Assembly: GCA_016712315.1 (NCBI GenBank)
Contig: JADJRG010000017.1
Location: 62,001 to 126,000 of the forward strand
Direction of reading: 5' to 3'
Length of the DNA: 64,000 nt
Source of the DNA: Nannocystis sp.
GTDB taxonomy: Bacteria > Myxococcota_A > Polyangia > Nannocystales > Nannocystaceae
Part shown: one piece after another, positions 42,226 to 50,688 of the stretch
Numbering within the stretch: position 1 is the first letter of the stretch
Layout of the letters: every line of letters starts with the position of its first letter
Made by a program: the position numbers and the translations under genes
The notes under the pieces: model-generated
What the model saw: the letters and a program-made list of their open reading frames with translations, nothing else
What the model was told of the DNA's origin: nothing
Databases searched by the model: none

Positions 42226-43702
42226 CGGGCCCGCCGCGGCGCTGGTGTTCGGCTACTTGGCGGCGGCGCTGGCGATCGGCGCGGCGGCGGGGCGGCGCGG
42301 GCGCGGCGGGGCGGTCGACTTCGTGGCGGGGGAGCGGGCGTTCGGGCCGGTGGTGATGTACTTCGTGCTGGGCGCGACGGTGTTCAGCGCGTACGCGCTG
42401 CTGGGCACGCCGCAGCGGGTGATCTCGAAGGGGTCGGACGCTTTTTATATCTTGGCGTACGGGGCGATCGGCTTCGTGCCGATCTTCTTCTTCGGGGCGC
42501 GGGTGCGGCGGATCGGCGCGCGGCTCGGCTACGTGACGCAGGCAGAGCTGGTCGGCGGGCGCTTCGCGAGCCGCTTCGTCACCGGGGTGATGGGCGCGGC
42601 GACGTTGGTGTCGTTCCTCCCGTACATGGTGATCCAGCTCAAGGGCGCGGGGATCGTGATGCAGGCGGTGACGGGGTGGTCGCCGGTGATCGGCGCGGGG
42701 GTCGTGTACGCGGTGGTGACCGTGTACGTGATGATCGGCGGGGTGCGCGGGGTGGGCTGGACGAACGTGGTGCAGGGGGCGGCGATGCTGGCGGTGGTGT
42801 GGCTGCTGGGGCTGTGGATCCCGCACGAGCTGTTCGGCGGGGTCGCGGCGATGTTCGATCGGGTGGTCGCCCAGGCGCCGGCTCACTTGACGCTCCCAGG
42901 CCCGCCCGAGGCGCCGACGACGGCGCTCCAGTACTCCTCGGAGGTGCTGGTGTCGGCGCTGGGCTTCGCGATGTGGCCGCAGATCTTTATGAAGTGCTTC
43001 ACGGCGCGCTCGGCTCGGCTGGTCCAGCTGTCGGCGGCGCTGTACCCGACGTTCTTGCTGTTCTTGGTGCCGCTGGTGCTGCTCGGCTACGCGGCGCTGC
43101 TGCTGCCTGGCGCGCCTCGTGACGAGACGGTGCTGCTTTGGTTGGTGTCCCAACCATCGCTGGGCGGACCCGAGGGCTGGCCGGCGGCGTTCGTGGCGTT
43201 CGCGGTGCTGGCGGCGTCGATGTCGACAGGCGACGCGCTGCTGCACGCGGGGGGGTCGATCGCGGTGCGGGACGTGATGATCGGCGGGCTGGGGCTGGCG
43301 CTGCCGGAGCAGGCGCAGACGCGGTGGATGCGGGCGGTGATCCTGGCGATGGGGCTGGTGGGGCTGGGGCTGCTGGCGCTCGCAGATCGCTGGTCGGTGG
43401 TCGATCTGCTGCTGCTGGCGTTCGCGATCCCGATCCAGTTCGTGCCGCCGACGCTGCTGGGGCTGTACTGGCGGCGCGCGAGCCCGCGTGGGGCGCGCTG
43501 GGGGCTGGGGCTGGGGCTGGGGGCGGTGACAGGGCTCTTCGTGGCGTCGGTGGCGGCGCCTGGCCTGTACGCGGCGGTGAACCCGCTGGGGCTGCAGATC
43601 GGGGTGATCGGGGCGGTGGTGAACACGCTGGCGCTGGTGGGGCTCTCCCTGCGTGACGATCTCATGGCAAAGTCCCACCTCGCTCGCTTCGAGATCTCAT
43701 GA
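42218..43702 (+). CDS. Sodium/solute symporter family transporter
   Basis: The protein has 494 residues from a GTG at 42218 that overlaps the DUF3311 stop and follows a purine-rich gaggag; ATG 42200 is possible. About 13 membrane segments show the SSF layout (LGTPQRVISKGSDAFYILAYGAIGF, VYAVVTVYVMIGGVRGVGWTNVVQG, ASMSTGDALLHAGGSIAVRDV). The Ser-Thr near the last motif is in the region that binds sodium in this family. Substrate is unknown; related pairs carry organic acids or amino acids. The final four bases overlap the next gene. Confidence 0.9.
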   Translation: MIDGPAAALVFGYLAAALAIGAAAGRRGRGGAVDFVAGERAFGPVVMYFVLGATVFSAYALLGTPQRVISKGSDAFYILAYGAIGFVPIFFFGARVRRIGARLGYVTQAELVGGRFASRFVTGVMGAATLVSFLPYMVIQLKGAGIVMQAVTGWSPVIGAGVVYAVVTVYVMIGGVRGVGWTNVVQGAAMLAVVWLLGLWIPHELFGGVAAMFDRVVAQAPAHLTLPGPPEAPTTALQYSSEVLVSALGFAMWPQIFMKCFTARSARLVQLSAALYPTFLLFLVPLVLLGYAALLLPGAPRDETVLLWLVSQPSLGGPEGWPAAFVAFAVLAASMSTGDALLHAGGSIAVRDVMIGGLGLALPEQAQTRWMRAVILAMGLVGLGLLALADRWSVVDLLLLAFAIPIQFVPPTLLGLYWRRASPRGARWGLGLGLGAVTGLFVASVAAPGLYAAVNPLGLQIGVIGAVVNTLALVGLSLRDDLMAKSHLARFEIS

Positions 43703-45159
43703 CGCGCTTCGACCTCGCTACGTCCACGCTCCTCCTGTTGACCGCCGCCGCGACGCTGTGCTCGTGTGAGCAGGCGAGCGGGCTGTATGACCGCGCGGAG
43801 GCGCCGCCGTCCGCGCCGACGCCGCTGCCGGGGGTGGTGGCGCGGGTGGACAAGGAGGGGCGCGCTTCTTCGGGGATCTCGCCGGAAGAGGCGGCGAAGT
43901 GCGGGCCGGCGACCGGCCGTAACCCGGACGGCGACTGCGTGGGGCTGGGGCTGTGGGACACGGAATTCGTGCAGCGGGTGCAGATCCCGGGCGGGCGCTT
44001 CGTGATGGGGTTCGTCCCCGACAGCTACGACGCGCGGCCGGCGAGGGAGCTGCCCGCTTCGAGCTGGTCGGGGCAGCCGCCGCGTTATGTGGATGTGGCG
44101 AGCTTCTGGATCGATCTGCACGAGGTGTCGCGGGGGGCGTACGCGGCGTGCGTGGCGGCGGGGGCGTGCTCGCCGGCGATCTGCCCGGAGGACGCGCCGG
44201 ACCCGGCGGCGGGCATGAGCGCAGAGGCGTCGGCGTTGCTGCCGCAGACGTGCGTGAGCCGCTCGCAGGCGGGCTCGTACTGCGCGTTCGCGGCGGGGCG
44301 GCTGCCGACGGAGGCCGAGTGGGAGTACGCGGCGCGCGGGCCCGACGCGCGGGTGTTCCCGTGGGGGAGCTCGGTGGTGGATACGCTGCCGCCTGGGCTG
44401 CACCCGGTGGGGCGGATCGGCGAGGACCGGAGCTACTTCGGGATCATGGGGATGGGCATTAACGCGCTCGAGTGGGTGGCGGATGCGTTTGACCCGGACG
44501 TGGGCTTGCGGCCGTTCCTGACCGGGCCGGTGCGCTCGCCAACGGGGCCGATGGCGCGGGCGCGGGCGGCGTTTGAGGCGCGGCTGGCCTGCGGTGAGCC
44601 GCCCGCGAAGGGCTGCGCCCCGCCGACGGAGCCGCCGCCGCGCTTTTTGATCAAAATATCGCTGGCTGGGGCGCATCGGGCGGGGCGGGGCACGGCGCCG
44701 GCCTTTCCTCCGGAGAAGGAGATGGAGGCTTGGCGGCCTGAGGTGGTGGCGCCGGGGCCGCGGGTGGGGCTTCGCTGCGCAGCCGACCTGGTGGACGGGC
44801 GGGATACGCCGCTGACGCTGCCGGCGGCGACGGCGACGATCCCGTTCACGCGGCGGGAGGAGGGGCTGTTGATCTTTGGTGGGGTGATCGAGGCGGTGAG
44901 CCTCGCCGAGGCGCAGGCGTTCTGCGCGGCGCTGGCGGTGCCTGGGCCGGGGGACGCGCCGCTGACCGGCTGGCGGCTGCCGACGCGGGCGGAGGTGGTG
45001 ACGATCGCGCGGGGGTTCCGCGGGCCTGGGCCGTTCTGGGCGGCGGACGGGGGGGTGATCCAGGAGGATCGGACCTCCGACCCGGGGGATGAGGCGCCGT
45101 GGGTGGCGCTGGAGGCGGGGCCCGAGGAGGCGCTGGCGGCCCGCTGTGTGCGCGAATGA
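43699..45159 (+). CDS. Lipoprotein with formylglycine-generating-enzyme-like (FGE-sulfatase) domain
   Basis: The protein has 486 residues. The signal peptide ends in CSCEQAS (lipobox). A linker precedes the FGE fold: RVQIPGGRFVMGF, VASFWIDLHEVSRGAYAACV, AAGRLPTEAEWEYAARG, NALEWVADAF, and the end ..LTGWRLPTRAEV. The catalytic Cys pair of true FGE is not clear, so it may be a non-enzymatic or sugar-binding relative, as many bacterial members are. It overlaps the symporter gene by four bases and is followed after four bases by an MNIO gene, so it belongs to the MNIO operon. Confidence 0.83.
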   Translation: MTRFDLATSTLLLLTAAATLCSCEQASGLYDRAEAPPSAPTPLPGVVARVDKEGRASSGISPEEAAKCGPATGRNPDGDCVGLGLWDTEFVQRVQIPGGRFVMGFVPDSYDARPARELPASSWSGQPPRYVDVASFWIDLHEVSRGAYAACVAAGACSPAICPEDAPDPAAGMSAEASALLPQTCVSRSQAGSYCAFAAGRLPTEAEWEYAARGPDARVFPWGSSVVDTLPPGLHPVGRIGEDRSYFGIMGMGINALEWVADAFDPDVGLRPFLTGPVRSPTGPMARARAAFEARLACGEPPAKGCAPPTEPPPRFLIKISLAGAHRAGRGTAPAFPPEKEMEAWRPEVVAPGPRVGLRCAADLVDGRDTPLTLPAATATIPFTRREEGLLIFGGVIEAVSLAEAQAFCAALAVPGPGDAPLTGWRLPTRAEVVTIARGFRGPGPFWAADGGVIQEDRTSDPGDEAPWVALEAGPEEALAARCVRE

Positions 45160-45163
45160 GGAG

Positions 45164-46060
45164 ATGGCGGTGAGAGGCTCGTTTTTAGACAGAGTGGGCG
45201 CGCTCCCGCGCTTGGGGCTGGGCGTGAGCACGGAGTACGGGGCGCGCCGCCAGGACGGGGCGCTGGACCCGGCGGCTCTGCGGGCGAGGGCACCTGCGTA
45301 TGCGGGCTTCTTAGAGGTGGGCGTGGAGGTGGTGAAGGGGCTGGACGCGGACGCTTCGGCGTGGGCAGCGGCGGGGTGGCCGACGACGTACCACTTTTTG
45401 GACGTGAACCTGGACGAGCCTGAGGACCTTGAAGAGTCGTGGTCGGCGGAGGCGCGGGCGATCGCGGCGGCGCTGCGGCCCGCGTGGGTGTGCGGGGATG
45501 CGGGTCTGTGGCACTTCGGGGCGCGTGATCGGGGGCAGATGCTGCTGCTGCCGCCTGTGCTGGTCAAAGCGTCGATAGGGCCGATGGCGGCGGGGATCAG
45601 GGCGCTGCGGGCGGCGCTGGGGCTGGAGGTGCTGCCCGAGAACCCGCCAGGGTCGGTGTTCTTGGGCGATATGCACCTGTTGGAATTCTTCGCGGCGCTG
45701 GCAGAGTCGGCGGACACGGGGTTGTTGATCGATTGCGCGCACTTGGCGATCTATCAGCGGGTGATGGGGTTCGATCCGCTGACCGGCTTCGACTCGCTGC
45801 CGTGGGAGCGGGTGGTGGAGCTGCACGTCGCAGGGGGGAGCGTGCTGACGCATGAGGGGCTGGCGATGGTAGACGATGACCACGGGACGGCGGTGCTGCC
45901 CGATACGTGGGTGATCGTGGAGGCGGCGATCGCGAGGGCGCAGAACTTGAGAGCGGTGGTGGTCGAGTGCGAGCGTAACCCGCTGGAGGCGACGCTGCCG
46001 ATCTTCGCGGCGGTGGCGGAGCGGCTGCCGCAGGGCTGGCTCGCGGGGGCTGGTGAGTGA
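45164..46060 (+). CDS. DUF692/MNIO multinuclear iron oxidative enzyme
   Basis: The protein has 298 residues from ATG 45164. It has a TIM-barrel of the DUF692 (MbnB/TglH) family: GLGVSTEY at the start, FLEVGVEV, LPENPP for a metal-binding Glu, FLGDMHLLEFF, LLIDCAHL (Asp, His), and ELHVAG with a late His. The metal ligands expected for two or three irons look present. These enzymes modify Cys, Asp or other residues in ribosomal peptides using O2. A partner-protein gene follows after three bases. No short precursor gene is seen on either side. Confidence 0.88.
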   Translation: MAVRGSFLDRVGALPRLGLGVSTEYGARRQDGALDPAALRARAPAYAGFLEVGVEVVKGLDADASAWAAAGWPTTYHFLDVNLDEPEDLEESWSAEARAIAAALRPAWVCGDAGLWHFGARDRGQMLLLPPVLVKASIGPMAAGIRALRAALGLEVLPENPPGSVFLGDMHLLEFFAALAESADTGLLIDCAHLAIYQRVMGFDPLTGFDSLPWERVVELHVAGGSVLTHEGLAMVDDDHGTAVLPDTWVIVEAAIARAQNLRAVVVECERNPLEATLPIFAAVAERLPQGWLAGAGE

Positions 46061-46063
46061 ATT

Positions 46064-46903
46064 ATGAAAGTTGAGGCGGGGGCGATCGATCCGCGGGAGG
46101 TGCAGCGGGGGCTGTGCGTGATGCTGCTGGATCCAGGGTACGCGGAATTGGTGCGGGGCGAGGCGGCGCTGCCCGAGCTGGGGGCGGCGGCGCGGGCGAT
46201 GCTCCGTACGATCGACCCGCGGGCGCTGGGGCTGGATCGCTTCCGTCGGACGCGGGCGCTTCAGGTGATCTTGGAGGAGATGCCGGTGAGCGCGGCGATC
46301 GTCGGCGTGGCGGCGGCGGAGCGTTTTTTTTCGAGTCCAGCGCTGCGGGCGGCGATCTTCGGGCGAGGATCGATGGTGCTGGCTTTTGGCGGGTGGTTGG
46401 GTGATTCGGCGGGCGGGGTGGGGCGGCTGGAATTCGCGATGGCGCGGGCCCGACGAGGGGGCGGCGCGGTGATCGAGGGCGCGAGGGCGGGCGGGGCGAT
46501 GCTGCGCTGTTCCCCTAAGATCGCGCCGCTGGTGGCGCCGGCGGGGACGTTGGCGTGGTATCAACGAGCGCTGGCGCGGCTGGGACCGACGCCGCTGGTG
46601 ACGCTGGCCGCACAAACCAGGCCGTGGCCGCAGCGGCCTCCTTCGCGCGGGGAGGAGTTCTTGCTGGTAGAGGCGGGCGCGGACGGGGCCTTGGCGATGG
46701 GGACAGGGTCGGCGGCGCTGGTGCGGCTGCTGGTGGCTTGTGCAGCGCCGCGCGGGCGAGAGGCGGTGGCGGCGAGCGCGGTGGCGCTGGGGGCTGAGGC
46801 GGAGGACGTGGCGGGGTTGATCGATTCGCTCGTGGGAGAGGGGCTGTTGGTGGAGTGCGAGGGGCTACCATGTCCATCCCTGCGGCACCCACGAGCGCCT
46901 TAG
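46064..46903 (+). CDS. MNIO partner protein (putative peptide-binding subunit)
   Basis: The protein has 279 residues. The N-terminal half resembles partners of MNIO enzymes: VQRGLCVMLLDPGYAELVRGE, AMLRTIDPRALGLDRFRRTRALQVILEEMPVSAA. The second half contains short winged-helix-like stretches, perhaps a recognition element for a leader peptide, ending LIDSLVGEGLLVECEG. It lies immediately after the MNIO gene. Known partners bring the precursor peptide to the enzyme. Confidence is moderate on the family and high on the operon. Confidence 0.72.
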   Translation: MKVEAGAIDPREVQRGLCVMLLDPGYAELVRGEAALPELGAAARAMLRTIDPRALGLDRFRRTRALQVILEEMPVSAAIVGVAAAERFFSSPALRAAIFGRGSMVLAFGGWLGDSAGGVGRLEFAMARARRGGGAVIEGARAGGAMLRCSPKIAPLVAPAGTLAWYQRALARLGPTPLVTLAAQTRPWPQRPPSRGEEFLLVEAGADGALAMGTGSAALVRLLVACAAPRGREAVAASAVALGAEAEDVAGLIDSLVGEGLLVECEGLPCPSLRHPRAP

Positions 46904-46911
46904 GAGAGCCG

Positions 46912-47463
46912 TTATTCGCCGTACCAGACGGTGGTTTGTTGCCAGCCTTCGGTGGGCCAGGCGCTGAGGCCCATGAGGCGGGCGAGGGTGTCGGTGTCGT
47001 CGGGGGTCCAGACGGCGGCGGCGTAGCCGTCGCTGAGGCGCCAGAGGGCGAAGACGATGTATACGTAGGCGCCCGGGTCGCCCTCGAAATAGTCGGGGTC
47101 CTGCTCGGCTTGCTCCTGAACTAGCTCGACGTCGACAATGATCCAATTGCCGGCGGGATCGGCGCACCAGCGGCCCTCGCCGTTGGCGTTCCAGGTGGCG
47201 ACGGCGCCGCCAAAATTGGCGTAGTCGACGAGGACGCGGGGATCCGAAAAAACCTTGTCGCTGTGACCGAAGGGGTTGCCCATGCGGTAGAGGGTGGGGG
47301 TCGGTGGGTCGCTGGACCACTCGTCGATCGCGACGAAGGAGTAGGCGGCCTGAGCGTCGTAGTGCTCCCCTTGGCCGGTCTTGAGGGCGCCGCGTGGGTT
47401 GGTGGCGCGGAGGGCGGCGAGGACTTCGTCGAAGGTGCGGAGGTTGAACGCCATGCTCCGCAC
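46912..47463 (-). CDS. Hypothetical protein, about 180 residues
   Basis: The start is ATG 47463 or 47454 (MAFNLRTFDEVLAALRATN). It has no signal peptide or membrane segment and is rich in Trp, Tyr and Asp (YSFVAIDEWSSDPP, VYIVFALWRLSDGYAAAVW, TTVWYGE), as in small SMI1/KNR4-like or immunity-type proteins. I cannot place it in a named family. It is convergent with the MNIO partner gene, nine bases apart. Confidence 0.72.
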   Translation of the reverse strand: MRSMAFNLRTFDEVLAALRATNPRGALKTGQGEHYDAQAAYSFVAIDEWSSDPPTPTLYRMGNPFGHSDKVFSDPRVLVDYANFGGAVATWNANGEGRWCADPAGNWIIVDVELVQEQAEQDPDYFEGDPGAYVYIVFALWRLSDGYAAAVWTPDDTDTLARLMGLSAWPTEGWQQTTVWYGE

Positions 47464-47612
47464 ATAGCGGCCTTCTTCGCGGGCGTCAAAGCAAAAATGC
47501 GCGGAAAAGAGCGAGGGCGAGACCCGGATGGATCCCGCCCTCGAAGGCTTTGACGTCGGTCTTTGATCTTCACGAGCGAAGGAAGAAGGTCCGGTCTACT
47601 ACTCGACCTGGG

Positions 47613-47750
47613 ACATGGAAGGCTCACTGAGCTCGCCGTCGGGATGCACTACCTGACGTGCACGGAACCGCGATGCTCGGGGTTGTTCCAGCCCGTCACG
47701 TCAGGTAGTGCATCCCGACGATAGCGAAGCTCTGGAACAGCCTTCCTTGT
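47613..47750. repeat. Nested inverted repeat, 138 bases
   Basis: The inner arms, 47637-47660 and 47697-47720, are 24-base perfect complements around a 36-base loop. Outer arms 47613-47624 and 47739-47750 match except for one base. A further crossing pair (tgttccag and ctggaaca) lies partly in the loop. Ends without a transposase gene fit a miniature element, a REP-like palindrome or a structured RNA. Confidence 0.75.
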
Positions 47751-47773
47751 GAATGATGAGAGACGTGACGCTC

Positions 47774-47806
47774 GAGCGGCGCAGCGCCGCTCCGGTGCAG
47801 AGCACC
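47774..47806. repeat. Two adjacent perfect hairpins
   Basis: gagcggcgc-a-gcgccgctc spans 47774-47792 and ggtgc-aga-gcacc spans 47794-47806. They sit 24 bases from the nested inverted repeat and may be part of one structured element. Confidence 0.6.
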
Positions 47807-47931
47807 AAGCTAGACCTGAAAAAGAGGGACCTCCGGCCTCAAAGCCGAGACGTTCCTAACACAGAGGCTCGGCGACGATCAAGCAGGAGGACGCGGCCCT
47901 GCTGAATTTTTTCGTCGACGACGAGCGAGGC

Positions 47932-48639
47932 TCAGTCCGGGTAGGCCCGGACGCGGATCTCGAGGCGGTGAAAGCCGGCGATCCCGCCGAAGGCGCCGCC
48001 GATGTGCACGACCTCGACGGTCTCGAGCATGTCCGGGAACTTGACGGCCGGCGGCGGTAGGCGCTTGAGCGCGTCCGCGAGGGCCTCGTCGAAGCTGAGC
48101 TTGTTGGAGTACCCAACAGCCTCGCGGTAGCGGACGCCGATGTCGCTGAGGATCGGGGAGGGGCGCGCGGGCGGCGGGGTCGCGGGCGCGGAGCTCTGGA
48201 CGGCTGGGGCTGGCGGCCGCGGCGCAGGGGGCGGGACGGGCTGCGCGGTCGCCTCCACGACGACATCCTCGAGGCCGCCGATCTCGACGTCGTGGGAGTC
48301 CTCAAGGCTGAGGCTGAGCACGATGTCGACGAGGTCCTCCTCGGTGAACTCGACGGGCACGTTGTCTTGACCCTCGCTGTGGCGGACGATGACGTGCTCG
48401 GCGGGGCGGCCGATCGTGAAGATCTCGCCGTAACGGAACTGGGTCGGCTCGCCCTCGCCCGGGCCAGGGCGGCGACGGGCGCGGATCTCAAAGACAGGGG
48501 CGGTCTCGTCGCCGGCCTGGCCGATGTCGAGGTCCCAGTCTGGGGTCGGTAAGACGCCCTCAGCGATGATCAGGAGCTGAGAGCGCGAATAAAAGGCAAA
48601 GATCGCGGTGCGCTTGGCGAGAGGGGCTTGCTCTGACAT
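47932..48639 (-). CDS. Hypothetical two-domain protein
   Basis: The protein has 235 residues. The N-terminal 125 residues are a beta-rich domain (IFAFYSRSQLLIIAEGVLP, VIVRHSEGQDNVP, DIVLSLSLEDSHDVEIGG). A Pro-rich linker runs from about 130 to 165. The C-terminal 70 residues (FDEALADALKRLPPP, VEVVHIGGAFGGIAGFHRLEIRVRAYPD) resemble a small dodecin-like alpha/beta fold; the likeness is weak. No signal peptide. Function is unknown. Confidence 0.72.
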   Translation of the reverse strand: MSEQAPLAKRTAIFAFYSRSQLLIIAEGVLPTPDWDLDIGQAGDETAPVFEIRARRRPGPGEGEPTQFRYGEIFTIGRPAEHVIVRHSEGQDNVPVEFTEEDLVDIVLSLSLEDSHDVEIGGLEDVVVEATAQPVPPPAPRPPAPAVQSSAPATPPPARPSPILSDIGVRYREAVGYSNKLSFDEALADALKRLPPPAVKFPDMLETVEVVHIGGAFGGIAGFHRLEIRVRAYPD

Positions 48640-48814
48640 CGTCGGCGGTCCCTGAGCCGCTGGCTCCGGCGCAGAATATCAGAGCCGCGGCGTCTGGCGG
48701 TGCGGTGCGCCCCGGCAATTTTCGACGAGAGGGCGAAGGCGCGCCCGGCGCGAAGACGCTCGCCCGGCCCACGCGGGTCCGCAGGCGCTCGCGATGACGG
48801 GCGGTCAGGTCAGG

Positions 48815-50218
<1,404 letters not shown>

Positions 50219-50278
50219 CGGCGCCGAGCATATCAGCGCTGCTTGACAGGGGGCGCGCGCTTGTGGCCCGCTCGCGCC

Positions 50279-50635
50279 ATGACAAGGAACGAGCTGCTGA
50301 CGGCGCTGCGCGATCGGCTGCGCTCCGGCGCGGAGGGCGAGGGGCTGGCGGCGCTGCAGAAGCGCGAGATCGCGGCGCTGCTGGACCTGGCCTTCGCGGA
50401 GATCGGGGCGGCGATCCACGCGGACGGGCGCTTCTCGTACCCAGGCTTCGGCACGTTCACGCTGCGGGCGCTGGGCGAGCGCCACGGCCGCAACCCGCGG
50501 ACGGGGGAGGCGATCGTGATCGCGCCGAGCCAGCGGATCGCGTTCTCGCCGGCGGAGCGGCTGCGGCGGGGTGAGCCCGGGGCGGCGGCGGAGGAGCTCG
50601 GCTCGGCGGAGGAGGACCGAGCGGACGAGGCCTGA
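50279..50635 (+). CDS. HU-family DNA-binding protein
   Basis: The protein has 118 residues from ATG 50279. It has the HU/IHF fold with FGTFTLRALGERHGRNPRTGEAI, the DNA-binding arm, then PSQRIAFSPAERLR. An acidic C-terminal tail of 25 residues (AAAEELGSAEEDRADEA) is an addition to the 90-residue core. It acts in nucleoid structure; the acidic tail may modulate DNA binding. It is followed after 53 bases by the kinase-ATPase gene. Confidence 0.9.
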   Translation: MTRNELLTALRDRLRSGAEGEGLAALQKREIAALLDLAFAEIGAAIHADGRFSYPGFGTFTLRALGERHGRNPRTGEAIVIAPSQRIAFSPAERLRRGEPGAAAEELGSAEEDRADEA

Positions 50636-50688
50636 GGGGCCGATCTGCCGGGAATTGGGGCGCGGAGGGGGCGTGTTAGTCTGCGGCG

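Larger units (their letters stand above)
47464..47931. other. Non-coding region with nested palindromes
   Basis: This 468-base gap lies between two minus-strand genes. It holds a 24-base perfect inverted repeat inside an imperfect outer one (47613-47750), two adjacent hairpins with 9- and 5-base stems (47774-47792, 47794-47806), and, on the minus strand, a short GC stem followed by a T run (A run at 47819-47823 on the plus strand) that could end the upstream gene. I saw no gene in it. Confidence 0.6.

Noticed and set aside
47464..47931. Insertion sequence remnant with transposase
   Set aside because: There is inverted-repeat structure, but no transposase-like reading frame or clear target-site duplication.
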